Origin: Pseudoalteromonas ruthenica
GTDB taxonomy: Bacteria; Pseudomonadota; Gammaproteobacteria; Enterobacterales; Alteromonadaceae
DNA: 64,000 bases
Direction: 5' to 3'
Assembly (NCBI RefSeq): GCF_008808095.1
Contig: NZ_CP023396.1
Location: 3,179,501 to 3,243,500 of the forward strand
The position numbers and the translations under genes are program-made. Within the stretch, counting starts at the first letter, position 1. The number at the start of each line of letters is the position of its first letter. Under the pieces are notes generated by a model. The model saw only the letters and a list, made by a program, of their open reading frames with translations, ran no database searches and was not told the DNA's origin. This document shows, piece after piece, positions 28,016 to 37,050 of this stretch.

Positions 28016-28609
28016 ATGACCCATAGCGATACCCTACTCTCTCGCAGTGAACGCCTTAAGCAAAGCACTCACGACTTGCATGAGAAAATTGATACCACCA
28101 TTATGGCCAAGCACCCCTTCGAAAGTACCGAAAACTATTTACGCTTCCTGTCTTTGCAGTTTTATTTTCTGCGCGATGTGGAGGTTCTTTACACTCATCC
28201 CGCATTGCTTGAATGCATTGATGATCTGCCCATGCGCTCACGCATCAGGTTATTGGAGCAAGATTTTTTCGACCTCGGCTATCCTTTACCCAGTGGTCGT
28301 TTAGAGCCAGTGTTAAGTGATACCACAGAATTAGCTCACGCTTTAGGTTGGCTGTACGTGGTAGAGGGCTCTAAAGTGGGCGCGGCAATGCTGGGTCAGC
28401 AAGTACAAAAGAAGTTATCTTTAAATGGTGAATACGGCGCACGCTTTCTTGCTGGACCGGGCGCAGGACGTGGCAGTGCCTGGCGACATCTAGTACACTT
28501 AATTGACAACATTGAGCTCGATGCGTACCAAGAAGAAGCCATTGTGTTTGGCGCGCGTCAAGCATTTACGCGCTTTCAGCTTTATCAAGCACAAGTGTAT
28601 TCAGGGTAA
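28016..28609 (+). CDS. Biliverdin-producing heme oxygenase
   Basis: 197 residues, the usual size of bacterial HmuO/PigA/BphO-type enzymes; opens heme to biliverdin, CO and Fe2+ in the cytosol. The proximal heme ligand is expected at the His in THDLHEKID (about residue 22), and the distal helix has LYVVEGSKVGAAMLGQQV with the conserved Gly-rich bend. It is the second gene of the heme operon, 87 bp after the receptor, so it likely releases iron from imported heme. ATG 28016 follows CCGGAG. Confidence 0.9.
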   Translation: MTHSDTLLSRSERLKQSTHDLHEKIDTTIMAKHPFESTENYLRFLSLQFYFLRDVEVLYTHPALLECIDDLPMRSRIRLLEQDFFDLGYPLPSGRLEPVLSDTTELAHALGWLYVVEGSKVGAAMLGQQVQKKLSLNGEYGARFLAGPGAGRGSAWRHLVHLIDNIELDAYQEEAIVFGARQAFTRFQLYQAQVYSG

Positions 28610-28620
28610 CGGAAGTACAA

Positions 28621-29115
28621 GTGAGCAAAACCACTGCTGCGGGTCTGATGACCCGCTATAAAAACTACTGCTTACAAGGCCTAGGGCTTGGTTTTGTTGG
28701 CCTCGGTGTCATTGGTATTGCGCTGCCAGTGATGCCCACCACCATTTTCTTTATTCTCGCCTTGGCATGTTTCACTCATTCCTCACAACGCCTGGAAGAA
28801 TGGCTACTCAATCACGCGCGCTTCGGGCCAATTTTACACAACTGGCAGAGCCATAAAGTAGTGCCACATAAAGCCAAGTGGCTCGCCGCGATAGGAATGA
28901 GCATAGGCCTATATTTTATGATGCATTCCTCTGCCCCGACGTGGGCTGTTGCGATAGTTGCGGCAATTGAAGCCTTGGTATTGGCCTATTTAGCTTATTG
29001 CCCAAGCTATCCTCAACAACCTGCGCACCGCGCTCGCGCCATCATTGCCGTTGTAAGCGCAATGCTATTTCTAGGTGGGTGTTGCCTTATGGCCTGGCTA
29101 ATGAATAAATTTTAG
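28621..29115 (+). CDS. DUF454 family inner-membrane protein (YbaN-like)
   Basis: 164 residues from GTG 28621 with GGAAG 5 nt upstream. DUF454 hallmark near the N-terminus: LGVIGIALPVMPTTIFFILA then CFTHSSQRLEEWLLNH; two or three more TM helices follow at about 85-125 and 138-160. Function unknown; the family is repeatedly found beside heme oxygenase and heme-uptake genes, and here it lies 11 bp after the heme oxygenase. Probably inner membrane, heme-linked. Confidence 0.88.
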   Translation: MSKTTAAGLMTRYKNYCLQGLGLGFVGLGVIGIALPVMPTTIFFILALACFTHSSQRLEEWLLNHARFGPILHNWQSHKVVPHKAKWLAAIGMSIGLYFMMHSSAPTWAVAIVAAIEALVLAYLAYCPSYPQQPAHRARAIIAVVSAMLFLGGCCLMAWLMNKF

Positions 29116-29208
29116 TCACCCTCTTCACATGTTCTCGCTTAAACTTTAAGCTAGCTAAGGAAGGTGTTTCGCACCGCCATTTTTTATTACTGTAAACAAG
29201 GATGTATT

Positions 29209-29652
29209 ATGCTTAAAACCATACCAGTGATACTGGCGCTGGCAGCCAGTGCTTCAATTGAAGCCAAAGAGGTGATTCACGCCGATGTGAAAGTGCACTA
29301 CCTAGTAAGCCAAGACGGGGAGCAGCTTTGGCAGCCACTTGATACCATAAATACCCCCCGCTACCCTATTGAACTAGCACGGGATGGAATTGCTGGCTGT
29401 GCAGTTGTAGGCTTTGATATTAGCCCTGAAGGCAAGCCTAAAAATATCGAGGTCATTGCTCGCCAGCCACAGCGTCATGCTCGGGAGCTTCGTAAAGCAA
29501 CACGCGAGTACATTCGCAATTGGCAATTGCCATCCAGAGAAAGTAGCGAGGATCTGCCTATGGCTTTACGCTTCGATTATTGCATTGGCGGTAAAAATGA
29601 CGAACAAGCCCAGGCTTTATGCGCTAAGGCGATTACCAAACCCTGCGCTTAG
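29209..29652 (+). CDS. Periplasmic TonB C-terminal-domain protein
   Basis: 147 residues from ATG 29209 (AAGGA, 6-nt gap); the frame's earlier start is not supported. A signal peptide (about 1-18, ending IEAKE) is followed by a TonB C-terminal-like domain: RYPIELARDGIAGCAVVGFD, then SPEGKPKNIEVIARQP and a helix before RNWQLPSR. It has no N-terminal TM anchor or Pro-rich linker, so it is not a full TonB. It may be a periplasmic partner of the receptor system or an independent TonB-like protein; the 93-bp gap from DUF454 allows co-transcription. Confidence 0.75.
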   Translation: MLKTIPVILALAASASIEAKEVIHADVKVHYLVSQDGEQLWQPLDTINTPRYPIELARDGIAGCAVVGFDISPEGKPKNIEVIARQPQRHARELRKATREYIRNWQLPSRESSEDLPMALRFDYCIGGKNDEQAQALCAKAITKPCA

Positions 29653-29664
29653 CCACGATCAATT

Positions 29665-31524
29665 ATGCGCCACAAGCCCATCGTTATTGTGCTTATTACT
29701 GTTACGGCGATGTGGCTTGCTTGGCAGAAATTATTACCAATCGAGCAACAAACGCACGAAACCAGCACACCAAGGGTTACAAGCTCAACGAGCTTTACGG
29801 TTGATAAAGAGCCAGTGCTATCACTCAGTGATGCGTCCACTTCACTAGCAAAGCCCAGCATCCATCAATGCACCAACGAATTGGCCCAGTATGAAAATCA
29901 ACGACTCAGGTATTTCACCACTTTGAACTACCAAGCCCTATTACGCCAAGGGTACTCCTTAGATCAAGTCACTCTCGCTATCGCGCACTTTCTCGGGCCA
30001 AGCCATGCAACAACATGGCGCTATCAACAATTAAAAGCCAATACGCAAATGGCGCAGCGAATCGCGACTGCAAGCCAACAATTCAGTGAAAATACCGCAA
30101 CGGAGCTACTCGTTCAGCCCCACTCTCCACAACCTTGGCTACTGGAAAAGTTAGCTCATCCTTCATTCTCCCTCGCGCCAGGGCAACAGTTATATGTCGA
30201 CGATATAGCCTGGCTAATTAGTAATATTGACATTTTAGATGCGCAGATTGTCACCGTTATTAAGCACTTTGATGATATTAACCTCGTCGTATCACAAGAT
30301 TATGCTGATGCCTTGCGGTTAATTGATTTAGCCGCCAGAGCAGGACGAATAGAGGTGGTTAAAGCCCTATTAAACAAAGGGGCCACGCTGAGTGACGACA
30401 ATTATCTGCCTTCCACATTAGAGTGGGCAATATGGGGGTTGAGTAACGCTCCACAGTCTCGTTGGCCGGATTATGTCGAGGTGATTGAGTTATTGACCAG
30501 CCAGGGGGCTAGAGCAGCATTTATCTACAACGAAAAGGGCGACATTATTGAAGCGCAGGGGCGTCGCTTTAAGTTGACCGCTGAGCGTATACAGCAAATA
30601 TATACCCACCACCAACTCGATTTTGACAGCCTATGGCAAAGAGATGCTTTGCACTTGGACCTTGCTCAGCCGCTGATTCAACAACTGCAGCAGCGCGCCG
30701 ACCAGCAACTGGTTATAAGCCAACAATTGAAGAGCCGTTTAAGCCAATGCCCTAGTTTACTGAGAGAGTTTCGTACTGACTGGCAACCGCTCGGGTTAGC
30801 GCATGCTCTGGCACAGGTGAGTTACGAAGACGACGTTGATTTGGCCGCGTTGAATGCTCGCTCCGTGCAACTTTACGAGTGTTACACCCGCAACCAAGCG
30901 CGCAACGCCGAGCGTACCGTTCATCACAGTCAAGCTGCAAAAGCTTATTTAAAGGTGCTGCGCAGAGAGGGGTTAGAGGCCGCCTTAGCATCGTTATATC
31001 AGCAACCACTCACCGAGGCGTTACGCCGAGATCTATTTTACGCCTCACTGAGCCGCGTCGGGGCACAGTCATTCACACGACTGCAGAGCTCACAACTGGG
31101 TCAATCCCAGCTGGACTACGTGCGCTTGCCCGCAGGTTTGACGCTCCCGCAACTACGGGAGTATTTGCCGCGATTCGATAGTCACGGACATTCGCTACTG
31201 TATTATGCGATTAGCCACTACGATACCGAGCTACTAACGCAATTAGTGGCCGCTGGCGTCCCCTACCATCAAGGCATAACCGCGATGGATCCGCTTGCCC
31301 TGAGCCTACAGGGCATTGAGCTATTCGCGGGCCAAGCACCGAGCTTGCAGGTACTCGATGAGGTGATGACCTATCAACCTCCGCTTACACCCTGGCACCG
31401 TAGTATGTTGGCACTCATCGCCCGCAAAAACCCAACACTATACCAGCAGTTGCACACTCGTCACCCACAGCTACGCCATCAAGACGCGCCACTGCCTGAG
31501 TATGACTGTAGCAGCCAGTTTTAG
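29665..31524 (+). CDS. Membrane-anchored protein with ankyrin-like repeats, unknown function
   Basis: 619 residues. An N-terminal signal anchor (about 6-21, VIVLITVTAMWLAWQ) suggests a periplasmic body. Ankyrin-like repeats are visible at about 215-250 (LIDLAARAGRIEVVKALLNK) and near 505-540 (GHSLLYYAISHYDTELLTQL), with a helical middle. The family is not recognised beyond that. It is 12 bp after the TonB-like gene, so likely cotranscribed. It might scaffold periplasmic protein contacts; function is not known. Confidence 0.6.
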   Translation: MRHKPIVIVLITVTAMWLAWQKLLPIEQQTHETSTPRVTSSTSFTVDKEPVLSLSDASTSLAKPSIHQCTNELAQYENQRLRYFTTLNYQALLRQGYSLDQVTLAIAHFLGPSHATTWRYQQLKANTQMAQRIATASQQFSENTATELLVQPHSPQPWLLEKLAHPSFSLAPGQQLYVDDIAWLISNIDILDAQIVTVIKHFDDINLVVSQDYADALRLIDLAARAGRIEVVKALLNKGATLSDDNYLPSTLEWAIWGLSNAPQSRWPDYVEVIELLTSQGARAAFIYNEKGDIIEAQGRRFKLTAERIQQIYTHHQLDFDSLWQRDALHLDLAQPLIQQLQQRADQQLVISQQLKSRLSQCPSLLREFRTDWQPLGLAHALAQVSYEDDVDLAALNARSVQLYECYTRNQARNAERTVHHSQAAKAYLKVLRREGLEAALASLYQQPLTEALRRDLFYASLSRVGAQSFTRLQSSQLGQSQLDYVRLPAGLTLPQLREYLPRFDSHGHSLLYYAISHYDTELLTQLVAAGVPYHQGITAMDPLALSLQGIELFAGQAPSLQVLDEVMTYQPPLTPWHRSMLALIARKNPTLYQQLHTRHPQLRHQDAPLPEYDCSSQF

Positions 31525-31542
31525 CTAAGCTGCTTGCCCTCA

Positions 31543-31968
31543 CTAAAAGTCAAAGCCGATGGCCACTCGATTCCAGCCGTTAATTTGAATAATAACCGCG
31601 CATAAAGCCACTATTTGCTCAGTATTGTAGTGCGCCTGCAGTCTTTCCATACTCTCTCCAAGCTGCTCATGTTTGCCAAGCACAGTTAATGCCTCAGCCC
31701 ATTGCAGCGCCGCCCATTGAGTCGCTGTAAAAGTTGATGCCGCTGGCGAGTTTAGCAATGCAGCTATCGTCGCCTCAGTAATATTGCTTTGCTGGGCTTC
31801 ACGAGTATGCATGGCAATACAAAAGCGGCAGCCATTAATAGCCGATACACGCAAACGCACCATATGTATTAACTCTGGCTCAAGTTGATGCTCTGCGGAT
31901 TCGGTCATCGCCATCAATGCTTCAGGGAGTTGTGGTAATAGTTGATAAAGCTGCTGCTGAGATAGCAT
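31543..31968 (-). CDS. AhpD-like carboxymuconolactone decarboxylase family protein
   Basis: 141 residues with the AhpD redox motif NGCRFCIAMHTREA (Cys-x-x-Cys with His three after the second Cys) at about 46-59. Alkylhydroperoxidase-type function is a family guess. It is divergent from DoxX and shares with it the interval holding a copy of the repeated LysR-type control block (32045-32092), so the two may be co-regulated. ATG 31968 follows GGAGG. Confidence 0.88.
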   Translation of the reverse strand: MLSQQQLYQLLPQLPEALMAMTESAEHQLEPELIHMVRLRVSAINGCRFCIAMHTREAQQSNITEATIAALLNSPAASTFTATQWAALQWAEALTVLGKHEQLGESMERLQAHYNTEQIVALCAVIIQINGWNRVAIGFDF

Positions 31969-32044
31969 GGTTAGTTCCTCCTATGAATAATCACTATCAG
32001 CTTACAGCGCGCCACAGTGGAGCACTTGAACGTTTACGTCATTT

Positions 32045-32092
32045 CATTCTTTTAAAACGAACGAAATAGCGCAATTTAACTAATTTTCATTC
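32045..32092. promoter_or_regulatory. Conserved LysR-type control block, copy A
   Basis: Shares with 36266-36312 the elements CATTC, AAAACGAACGA, TTTAACT and ATTTT..ATTC in the same order and with the same 10-nt gap between the second and third. It carries the imperfect dyad TTCTTTTAAAACGAA (32047-32061). It stands between the AhpD-like gene and DoxX. Confidence 0.65.
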
Positions 32093-32158
32093 TCTCAGGT
32101 TAAACCTATAGTGATTACATCGCCACTGCGGTGGCACACTTTTATCGAGGAGAGAACC

Positions 32159-32578
32159 ATGAATATCATTAACATCATCCACACCGAAGCCTTTAACAAC
32201 ATTACCAAGCTACTTGCTCGTTTTGCTTTAGCAGCGCTGTTTATACTTACAGGACTCAGTAAGGTTGAGTTTTACGATGCTACCGCCCAGTACATGGCAA
32301 CAATGGGTGTACCCGGCGTCTTACTGCCTTTAGTTATTGCTCTTGAGGTGATTGGCGGCGCAATGGTGGTACTAGGTCTACTTACCCGCTTAACCGCACT
32401 GGCCTTCGCCATTTTTAGTATCGTCAGCGCCTTACTATTCCACTTTGACTTGGGTGAGCAAACACAGTTTTTGATGTTTTATAAAAATATCGCCATTGCC
32501 GGTGGCTTTTTAGCTCTCGCAGCTAGTGGCGCAGGAAAATACAGCCTAGATCAGCTATTACTTAAAGACCGCAGTTAA
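32159..32578 (+). CDS. DoxX family membrane protein
   Basis: 139 residues from ATG 32159 (GAGGAGAG upstream); the frame's earlier start at 32111 overlaps the promoter and is rejected. Four TM helices (about 18-38, 50-70, 75-95, 105-125) with the DoxX motif LARFALAALFILTGLSKVEF near the start. DoxX proteins are quinone-linked or oxidoreductase-associated membrane proteins; the exact role is unclear. It opens a unit with pirin, antiporter and LysR genes, and lies behind control block A. Confidence 0.88.
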   Translation: MNIINIIHTEAFNNITKLLARFALAALFILTGLSKVEFYDATAQYMATMGVPGVLLPLVIALEVIGGAMVVLGLLTRLTALAFAIFSIVSALLFHFDLGEQTQFLMFYKNIAIAGGFLALAASGAGKYSLDQLLLKDRS

Positions 32579-32621
32579 GAGCACAGAGCCAGTGCTAAGG
32601 CGCTGGCTCACCCCATATACT

Positions 32622-33473
32622 ATGGCAAAAATACTAGAAGCAACACAGCACAACATTGGTGGCCTCACGGTCAAGCGGATACTGCCGCACCTAGAAAAGA
32701 AAATGGTTGGCCCCTTTATCTTCTTTGACCATATGGGCCCCACCACCTTTGCACCTGGACAAGGTGTGAATGTTCGCCCGCACCCACACATAGGTCTCTC
32801 TACCCTCACTTACTTATTTACTGGCAGCTTGTTACATCGCGACTCGCTAGGAAATCACGTTGAGGTAAGCCCTGGCGATGTTAATTGGATGACCGCAGGG
32901 CGCGGTATCGTCCATTCTGAGCGCGAGTCGATAGAAGTCCGGGCCAGTCACCACGATATAAATGGCTTACAATGCTGGGTCGCGCTACCGCCAACTTTAT
33001 GTGAAATTGCACCTAGTTTTACACATATCAATAAGGCCGCCTTGCCACAGCGTATTGTTGATGGGGTCACCATGCGCCTTATTGCTGGCGATGCCTTTGC
33101 TATGAGTTCCCCGGTAAAAACCTACTCACCGCTGTTTTACCTCGATATTATCGCCACGGCTCATAGCCGTATTGCGCACCCTAACCCGCTGCAAGAAGCG
33201 GCCATCTACGTTATTTTTGGCGCTGTCGAAGTAGGCGAGATCACTGCAACAGCTCATCAGTTTGTGCTTCTGCAAGAGGCGGACACCGAGCTCAAATGCC
33301 AAAGTGACTGTCGCTTTATTCTGCTCGGTGGCAATGCCTTTAATAAAGCGCCTTATTTGCACTGGAATTTTGTTGCTTACAGCCGCGAGCGCATCGAGCA
33401 AGCTAAATCGGATTGGCAACAACGCCTCTTTGCCGATATTCCCGGAGACGATAACGAGTTTATACCGTTGTAA
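32622..33473 (+). CDS. Pirin family protein
   Basis: 283 residues from ATG 32622, a bicupin of the pirin family (quercetinase-like and redox-linked). Hallmarks RPHPHIGLSTLTYLFTGSLL, GDVNWMTAGRGIVHSERE carry the metal-binding His/Glu of the first cupin: His-x-His, His and Glu. 44 bp after DoxX; no obvious ribosome-binding site is visible, so translation may depend on the upstream gene. Catalytic role is inferred; some members have quercetin 2,3-dioxygenase activity. A second pirin gene lies at 36.4 kb. Confidence 0.9.
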   Translation: MAKILEATQHNIGGLTVKRILPHLEKKMVGPFIFFDHMGPTTFAPGQGVNVRPHPHIGLSTLTYLFTGSLLHRDSLGNHVEVSPGDVNWMTAGRGIVHSERESIEVRASHHDINGLQCWVALPPTLCEIAPSFTHINKAALPQRIVDGVTMRLIAGDAFAMSSPVKTYSPLFYLDIIATAHSRIAHPNPLQEAAIYVIFGAVEVGEITATAHQFVLLQEADTELKCQSDCRFILLGGNAFNKAPYLHWNFVAYSRERIEQAKSDWQQRLFADIPGDDNEFIPL

Positions 33474-33529
33474 TTAGTTTGTAGTTCCGCCACTCTAAGT
33501 GGCCTAACCGTGATTGAGTAGGATAACCT

Positions 33530-35359
33530 ATGTTATTGATGGCCCTTATTTATTTGGGAGCAGCGATTATTGCCGTGCCCCTTGCAAAACGCCTTGGTTT
33601 GGGCTCGGTATTAGGTTATCTGCTCGCCGGTATCCTGATTGGCCCCTATGCCTTGGGCTTGGTCGGCGACCAAACCGAGGTGATGCACTTTGCCGAATTT
33701 GGCGTGGTGATGATGCTCTTTCTCGTCGGCCTAGAACTGCATCCGGCACGGCTTTGGCGCATGCGTCATGCCATTCTCGGCCTGGGTGGCTTGCAAGTCA
33801 CCTTAACGGCGGCAGTGCTATTTGCCCTATGTTACTGGCTGTTGCCATTACCTTGGCAAAGCGCATTAGCCATTGGCTTGATGCTGGCGCTGTCATCCAC
33901 CGCCATCGTCTTACAATCGCTCGAAGAAAAAGGCTGGTTGCGTATTGAGGCGGGACAAAACGCATTTTCGGTACTGTTATTTCAGGATATCGCCGTTATA
34001 CCCATGCTCGCCCTGCTGCCACTGTTGGCGTTTGCACCCACGTCCGAGGCAACGGCCCACAGTAACCTTATTCAAGACTTGCCAGTACTGGCGCAAGTAG
34101 GTATTTCCACCACTCTTATTGCCGCAATTATTCTCGCTGGCAAGTATGTATCCGCACCGCTGTTTAGGTTTATAGCAGAAACCCGTATGCGCGAAATCTT
34201 CACTGTGTTTGCGCTGTTCTTAGTGGTGGCGATCGCTTTGCTTATGCAGCTGGTGGGGCTGTCCCCGGCGTTAGGCACCTTTCTCGCGGGTGTGGTACTG
34301 GCAGAGAGTGACTTTCGTCATGAGTTAGAAGCCGATATCGAACCCTTTAAAGGGTTACTATTGGGGCTATTTTTTGTTGCCGTTGGCGCCAATATCGACT
34401 TTGCCTTGTTGGCCGACAACTTCGCTGACGTGTTGCTAATGGTGTTGATACTAATCACCGTTAAGGCAGTGATTCTATTTGCCCTTGCCCATATATTTAA
34501 GCTCGCAAGTGGTCACAAGCTGCTATTTACCCTGGCGCTCGCTCAAGGGGGCGAATTTGCTTTTGTGTTGCTGACCACCTCTTCATCACTGCAAATCTTA
34601 ACCACCGAGCAAGTCAATCTAGTGACCTTGGTGGTGGCCATTTCGATGTTGATGGCCCCCCTTTTACTGATCCTTTATGAACGCTTACAACGTCGCAGCA
34701 ATAGCAGTAATACACCGGCCTATGATAAACCCGAGCACATCGCGGCCAGCAAAAATGTGATCATCGCTGGCTATGGTCGCTTTGGCCAAGTCATAGGGCG
34801 CTTACTCAGCGCTCAGGGCTACGATATCACCGTGCTAGACCATAGCCCTAGCCAAATCGAGTTGTTGCGACGCTTTGGTACGCAAGTTTTCTACGGCGAT
34901 GCGGGCCGCAAAGAATTACTCGATGCTGCGGGTGCTGAACATGCGCAAATGCTCGTTATTGCCATTGATGATGCCGATAAAACCTTGACCATTATCGAGC
35001 TGGCGAAAAAACATTATCCGCACCTGAAATTGGTCGCTCGCGCACGTGATAGACGCCATGCTTACCAATTGATTGGTGCCGATATTGATGCCTTTAATCG
35101 TGAAACAGTCGACTCCGCCATTAACCTTGCCGTTGAGTCATTGCAACTACTAGGAAATAGCGAGCCCGATGCACAACGCGCCGGTGAGCTGTTTCGCAAC
35201 CATGATCGGGAATCGCTATTGCAATTGGCTGAGTTGTGGGGCGATGATCACAGTTATGGTGTCGCGGTACGCCAGCGTATGGACGATTTAAAACATGTGT
35301 TAGCGCAAGATAAGCAAGCACAACAGAAACTCAATACCTGTGATAATGGTGATTGTTAA
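33530..35359 (+). CDS. CPA2 monovalent cation:proton antiporter (KefB/KefC-like)
   Basis: 609 residues. About 12 TM helices in the N-terminal ~380 (GSVLGYLLAGILIGPYALGL, AEFGVVMMLFLVGLEL with the conserved Glu/Asp, LALAQGGEFAFVLL), then a linker and a TrkA-N/RCK nucleotide-binding domain (about 400-520, NVIIAGYGRFGQVIGRLLSA). Exports K+ in exchange for H+ or Na+, often gated by glutathione adducts of electrophiles. That would fit a quinone/electrophile-stress setting with pirin, DoxX and AhpD-like neighbours. The gene ends exactly where the LysR gene begins. Confidence 0.92.
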   Translation: MLLMALIYLGAAIIAVPLAKRLGLGSVLGYLLAGILIGPYALGLVGDQTEVMHFAEFGVVMMLFLVGLELHPARLWRMRHAILGLGGLQVTLTAAVLFALCYWLLPLPWQSALAIGLMLALSSTAIVLQSLEEKGWLRIEAGQNAFSVLLFQDIAVIPMLALLPLLAFAPTSEATAHSNLIQDLPVLAQVGISTTLIAAIILAGKYVSAPLFRFIAETRMREIFTVFALFLVVAIALLMQLVGLSPALGTFLAGVVLAESDFRHELEADIEPFKGLLLGLFFVAVGANIDFALLADNFADVLLMVLILITVKAVILFALAHIFKLASGHKLLFTLALAQGGEFAFVLLTTSSSLQILTTEQVNLVTLVVAISMLMAPLLLILYERLQRRSNSSNTPAYDKPEHIAASKNVIIAGYGRFGQVIGRLLSAQGYDITVLDHSPSQIELLRRFGTQVFYGDAGRKELLDAAGAEHAQMLVIAIDDADKTLTIIELAKKHYPHLKLVARARDRRHAYQLIGADIDAFNRETVDSAINLAVESLQLLGNSEPDAQRAGELFRNHDRESLLQLAELWGDDHSYGVAVRQRMDDLKHVLAQDKQAQQKLNTCDNGDC

Positions 35360-36244
35360 GTGTTAAGAATAACGTTAGAACAGTGGCGCATGTTTCGCGC
35401 CGTGGTGGAATATGGCGGCTTCAACCAAGCGGCCGCAGGCGTGCATAAAAGCCAGTCCAGTATCCATAATGCCGTGGCAAAAATAGAGGCCGCTTTAGGC
35501 GTGAAGCTATTTACCGTGCATGGCCGTAAAACCACTCTGACCGAGGCCGGTAATATGATGCTGCGCCGCGCTCAGTACCTGCTTGATGAGGCCGCCAAGG
35601 TCGAAGCCATGGGCCATACTCTAGGTGAAGGCATTGAATCACAATTGCGTATTGCCGTTGACGAGTTACTCCCCAAAGAGCTGCTCTTCAGTGTGCTTGA
35701 AGCCACCAGCAGCCAGTTCCCGCTGCTGCGCATTGAACTGTTTGAATCGGTACTAGCCGGTGCCAACGAACTACTGCAAGACAATAAAGTGGATATCGCC
35801 ATCTCGCCATTGGCCAATGATGATTTTTGTGAGGAGCTTGGCCATTTTGAATTTATCGCGGTTGCGCATCCGCAGCACGCATTGCAGCAAATCCCCCGCG
35901 CCCTCACCTTTGAAGACCTCAAAGCACATCGGCAAATCGTGGTGCGCGATTCAGCGCTAAATGCACAACAAAGCTCCGGCTGGCTCGGCGCTGAGCAGCG
36001 CTGGACGGTCAGCCATTTACACACCTCTATCAATATGATCAGCAAGGGGTTGGGCTTTGCCTGGCTGCCCCGCATCGCTATTACCGAGCAGCTTGAGCAG
36101 GGCACCCTTAAGGCGCTTAATATTGCCGGCGCAGACACCCGTACGGCGTTGTTATATCTGCTCTTTAAAGATGGCGATAATCTCGGCCCCGCCGCGCGTA
36201 CATTTATTGGTGAGCTGCGCTACCGACTGATGGCAGACGAATAA
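35360..36244 (+). CDS. LysR family transcriptional regulator
   Basis: 294 residues from GTG 35360, directly abutting the antiporter stop codon (zero gap). N-terminal winged helix about 3-62 (GGFNQAAAGVHKSQSSIHNA, a typical recognition helix), linker helix, then the LysR substrate-binding domain. Autoregulation and control of the neighbours is likely: a palindrome of LysR type sits before both flanking units (32047-32061 and 36268-36282). The inducer is unknown; a redox-active or aromatic compound is plausible. Confidence 0.92.
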   Translation: MLRITLEQWRMFRAVVEYGGFNQAAAGVHKSQSSIHNAVAKIEAALGVKLFTVHGRKTTLTEAGNMMLRRAQYLLDEAAKVEAMGHTLGEGIESQLRIAVDELLPKELLFSVLEATSSQFPLLRIELFESVLAGANELLQDNKVDIAISPLANDDFCEELGHFEFIAVAHPQHALQQIPRALTFEDLKAHRQIVVRDSALNAQQSSGWLGAEQRWTVSHLHTSINMISKGLGFAWLPRIAITEQLEQGTLKALNIAGADTRTALLYLLFKDGDNLGPAARTFIGELRYRLMADE

Positions 36245-36265
36245 GCCCGAGGCCTCAAGCAAATA

Positions 36266-36312
36266 CATTCGTTAAAAACGAACGATAAGTACTTTTTTAA
36301 CTCATTTTATTC
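36266..36312. promoter_or_regulatory. Conserved LysR-type control block, copy B, with promoter
   Basis: Perfect dyad TTCGTTAAAAACGAA (36268-36282) is followed by a promoter: TTAACT (36297-36302), a 17-bp spacer and TATGCT (36320-36325). The dyad centre is about 57 bp before the inferred start, the usual place for a LysR activator site. Shares its layout with block A (32045-32092). Confidence 0.65.
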
Positions 36313-36363
36313 ACTTTTGTATGCTCTTAAACTGGCTCTATCAACATACTTTTGGAGTCTACT

Positions 36364-37050
36364 ATGAACTATATTCGTCGCGCTGAGCAGCGAGGTCAGG
36401 TTAATCTAGGTTGGTTGCAAAGCCAGCATAGCTTTTCATTCGGTCATTACTATGACCCTCAGCATATGGGCCTGTCCACCTTACGCGTTATTAACGAGGA
36501 TAAGGTGGAACCGGGCCAAGGCTTTGCCACCCATGGCCACCGCGATATGGAAATCATTTCCTATGTCATTGAGGGCGCTTTAACCCATCAAGATAGCCAG
36601 GGCAACACTTTTACCCTCACTGCCGGCGAAGTACAACGAATGAGTGCCGGCAGCGGCATTATGCACAGCGAATATAACGCCTCGCAAAGCGAACATGCGC
36701 ATTTCCTACAAATTTGGATTCTGCCAAAGTTTAAAGGGATCACCCCCAGTTATGAGCAACGGCGCATACCACAGCAGGGGGCGATGACCCCGCTAGTGAC
36801 GCCGCAAGGTGAAGGCAACACCCTAAGCATTAACCAGCAAACGCGCTTATCGCGGCTGATGCTCACCGCGCAGCAAAAGTTTCGCTTACAAAGCGGTACC
36901 AACCTTGGCTATGTGCATATTGTCAAAGGTGCATTAACAGCCGATGGCGCGCATTTTTCCAGCGGCGATGGATTTGCCTTGGAGCGCGAGCAAAGTATAG
37001 AGCTACAGGCTGAAAGCGCGCTAGAAGCATTGTATTTCGAGCTGCCTTAA
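36364..37050 (+). CDS. Pirin family protein (YhhW-like)
   Basis: 228 residues from ATG 36364 with GGAG 6 nt upstream. N-terminal SQHSFSFGHYYDPQHMGLST, FATHGHRDMEIISYVIEGAL and VQRMSAGSGIMHSEYN are the YhhW/pirin-type cupin hallmarks, with the metal-binding His/His/His/Glu set. YhhW has quercetinase activity in E. coli. It is a different, shorter branch than the pirin at 32.6 kb. It is the first gene after control block B and shares one base with the start of the TauE/SafE gene. Confidence 0.92.
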   Translation: MNYIRRAEQRGQVNLGWLQSQHSFSFGHYYDPQHMGLSTLRVINEDKVEPGQGFATHGHRDMEIISYVIEGALTHQDSQGNTFTLTAGEVQRMSAGSGIMHSEYNASQSEHAHFLQIWILPKFKGITPSYEQRRIPQQGAMTPLVTPQGEGNTLSINQQTRLSRLMLTAQQKFRLQSGTNLGYVHIVKGALTADGAHFSSGDGFALEREQSIELQAESALEALYFELP

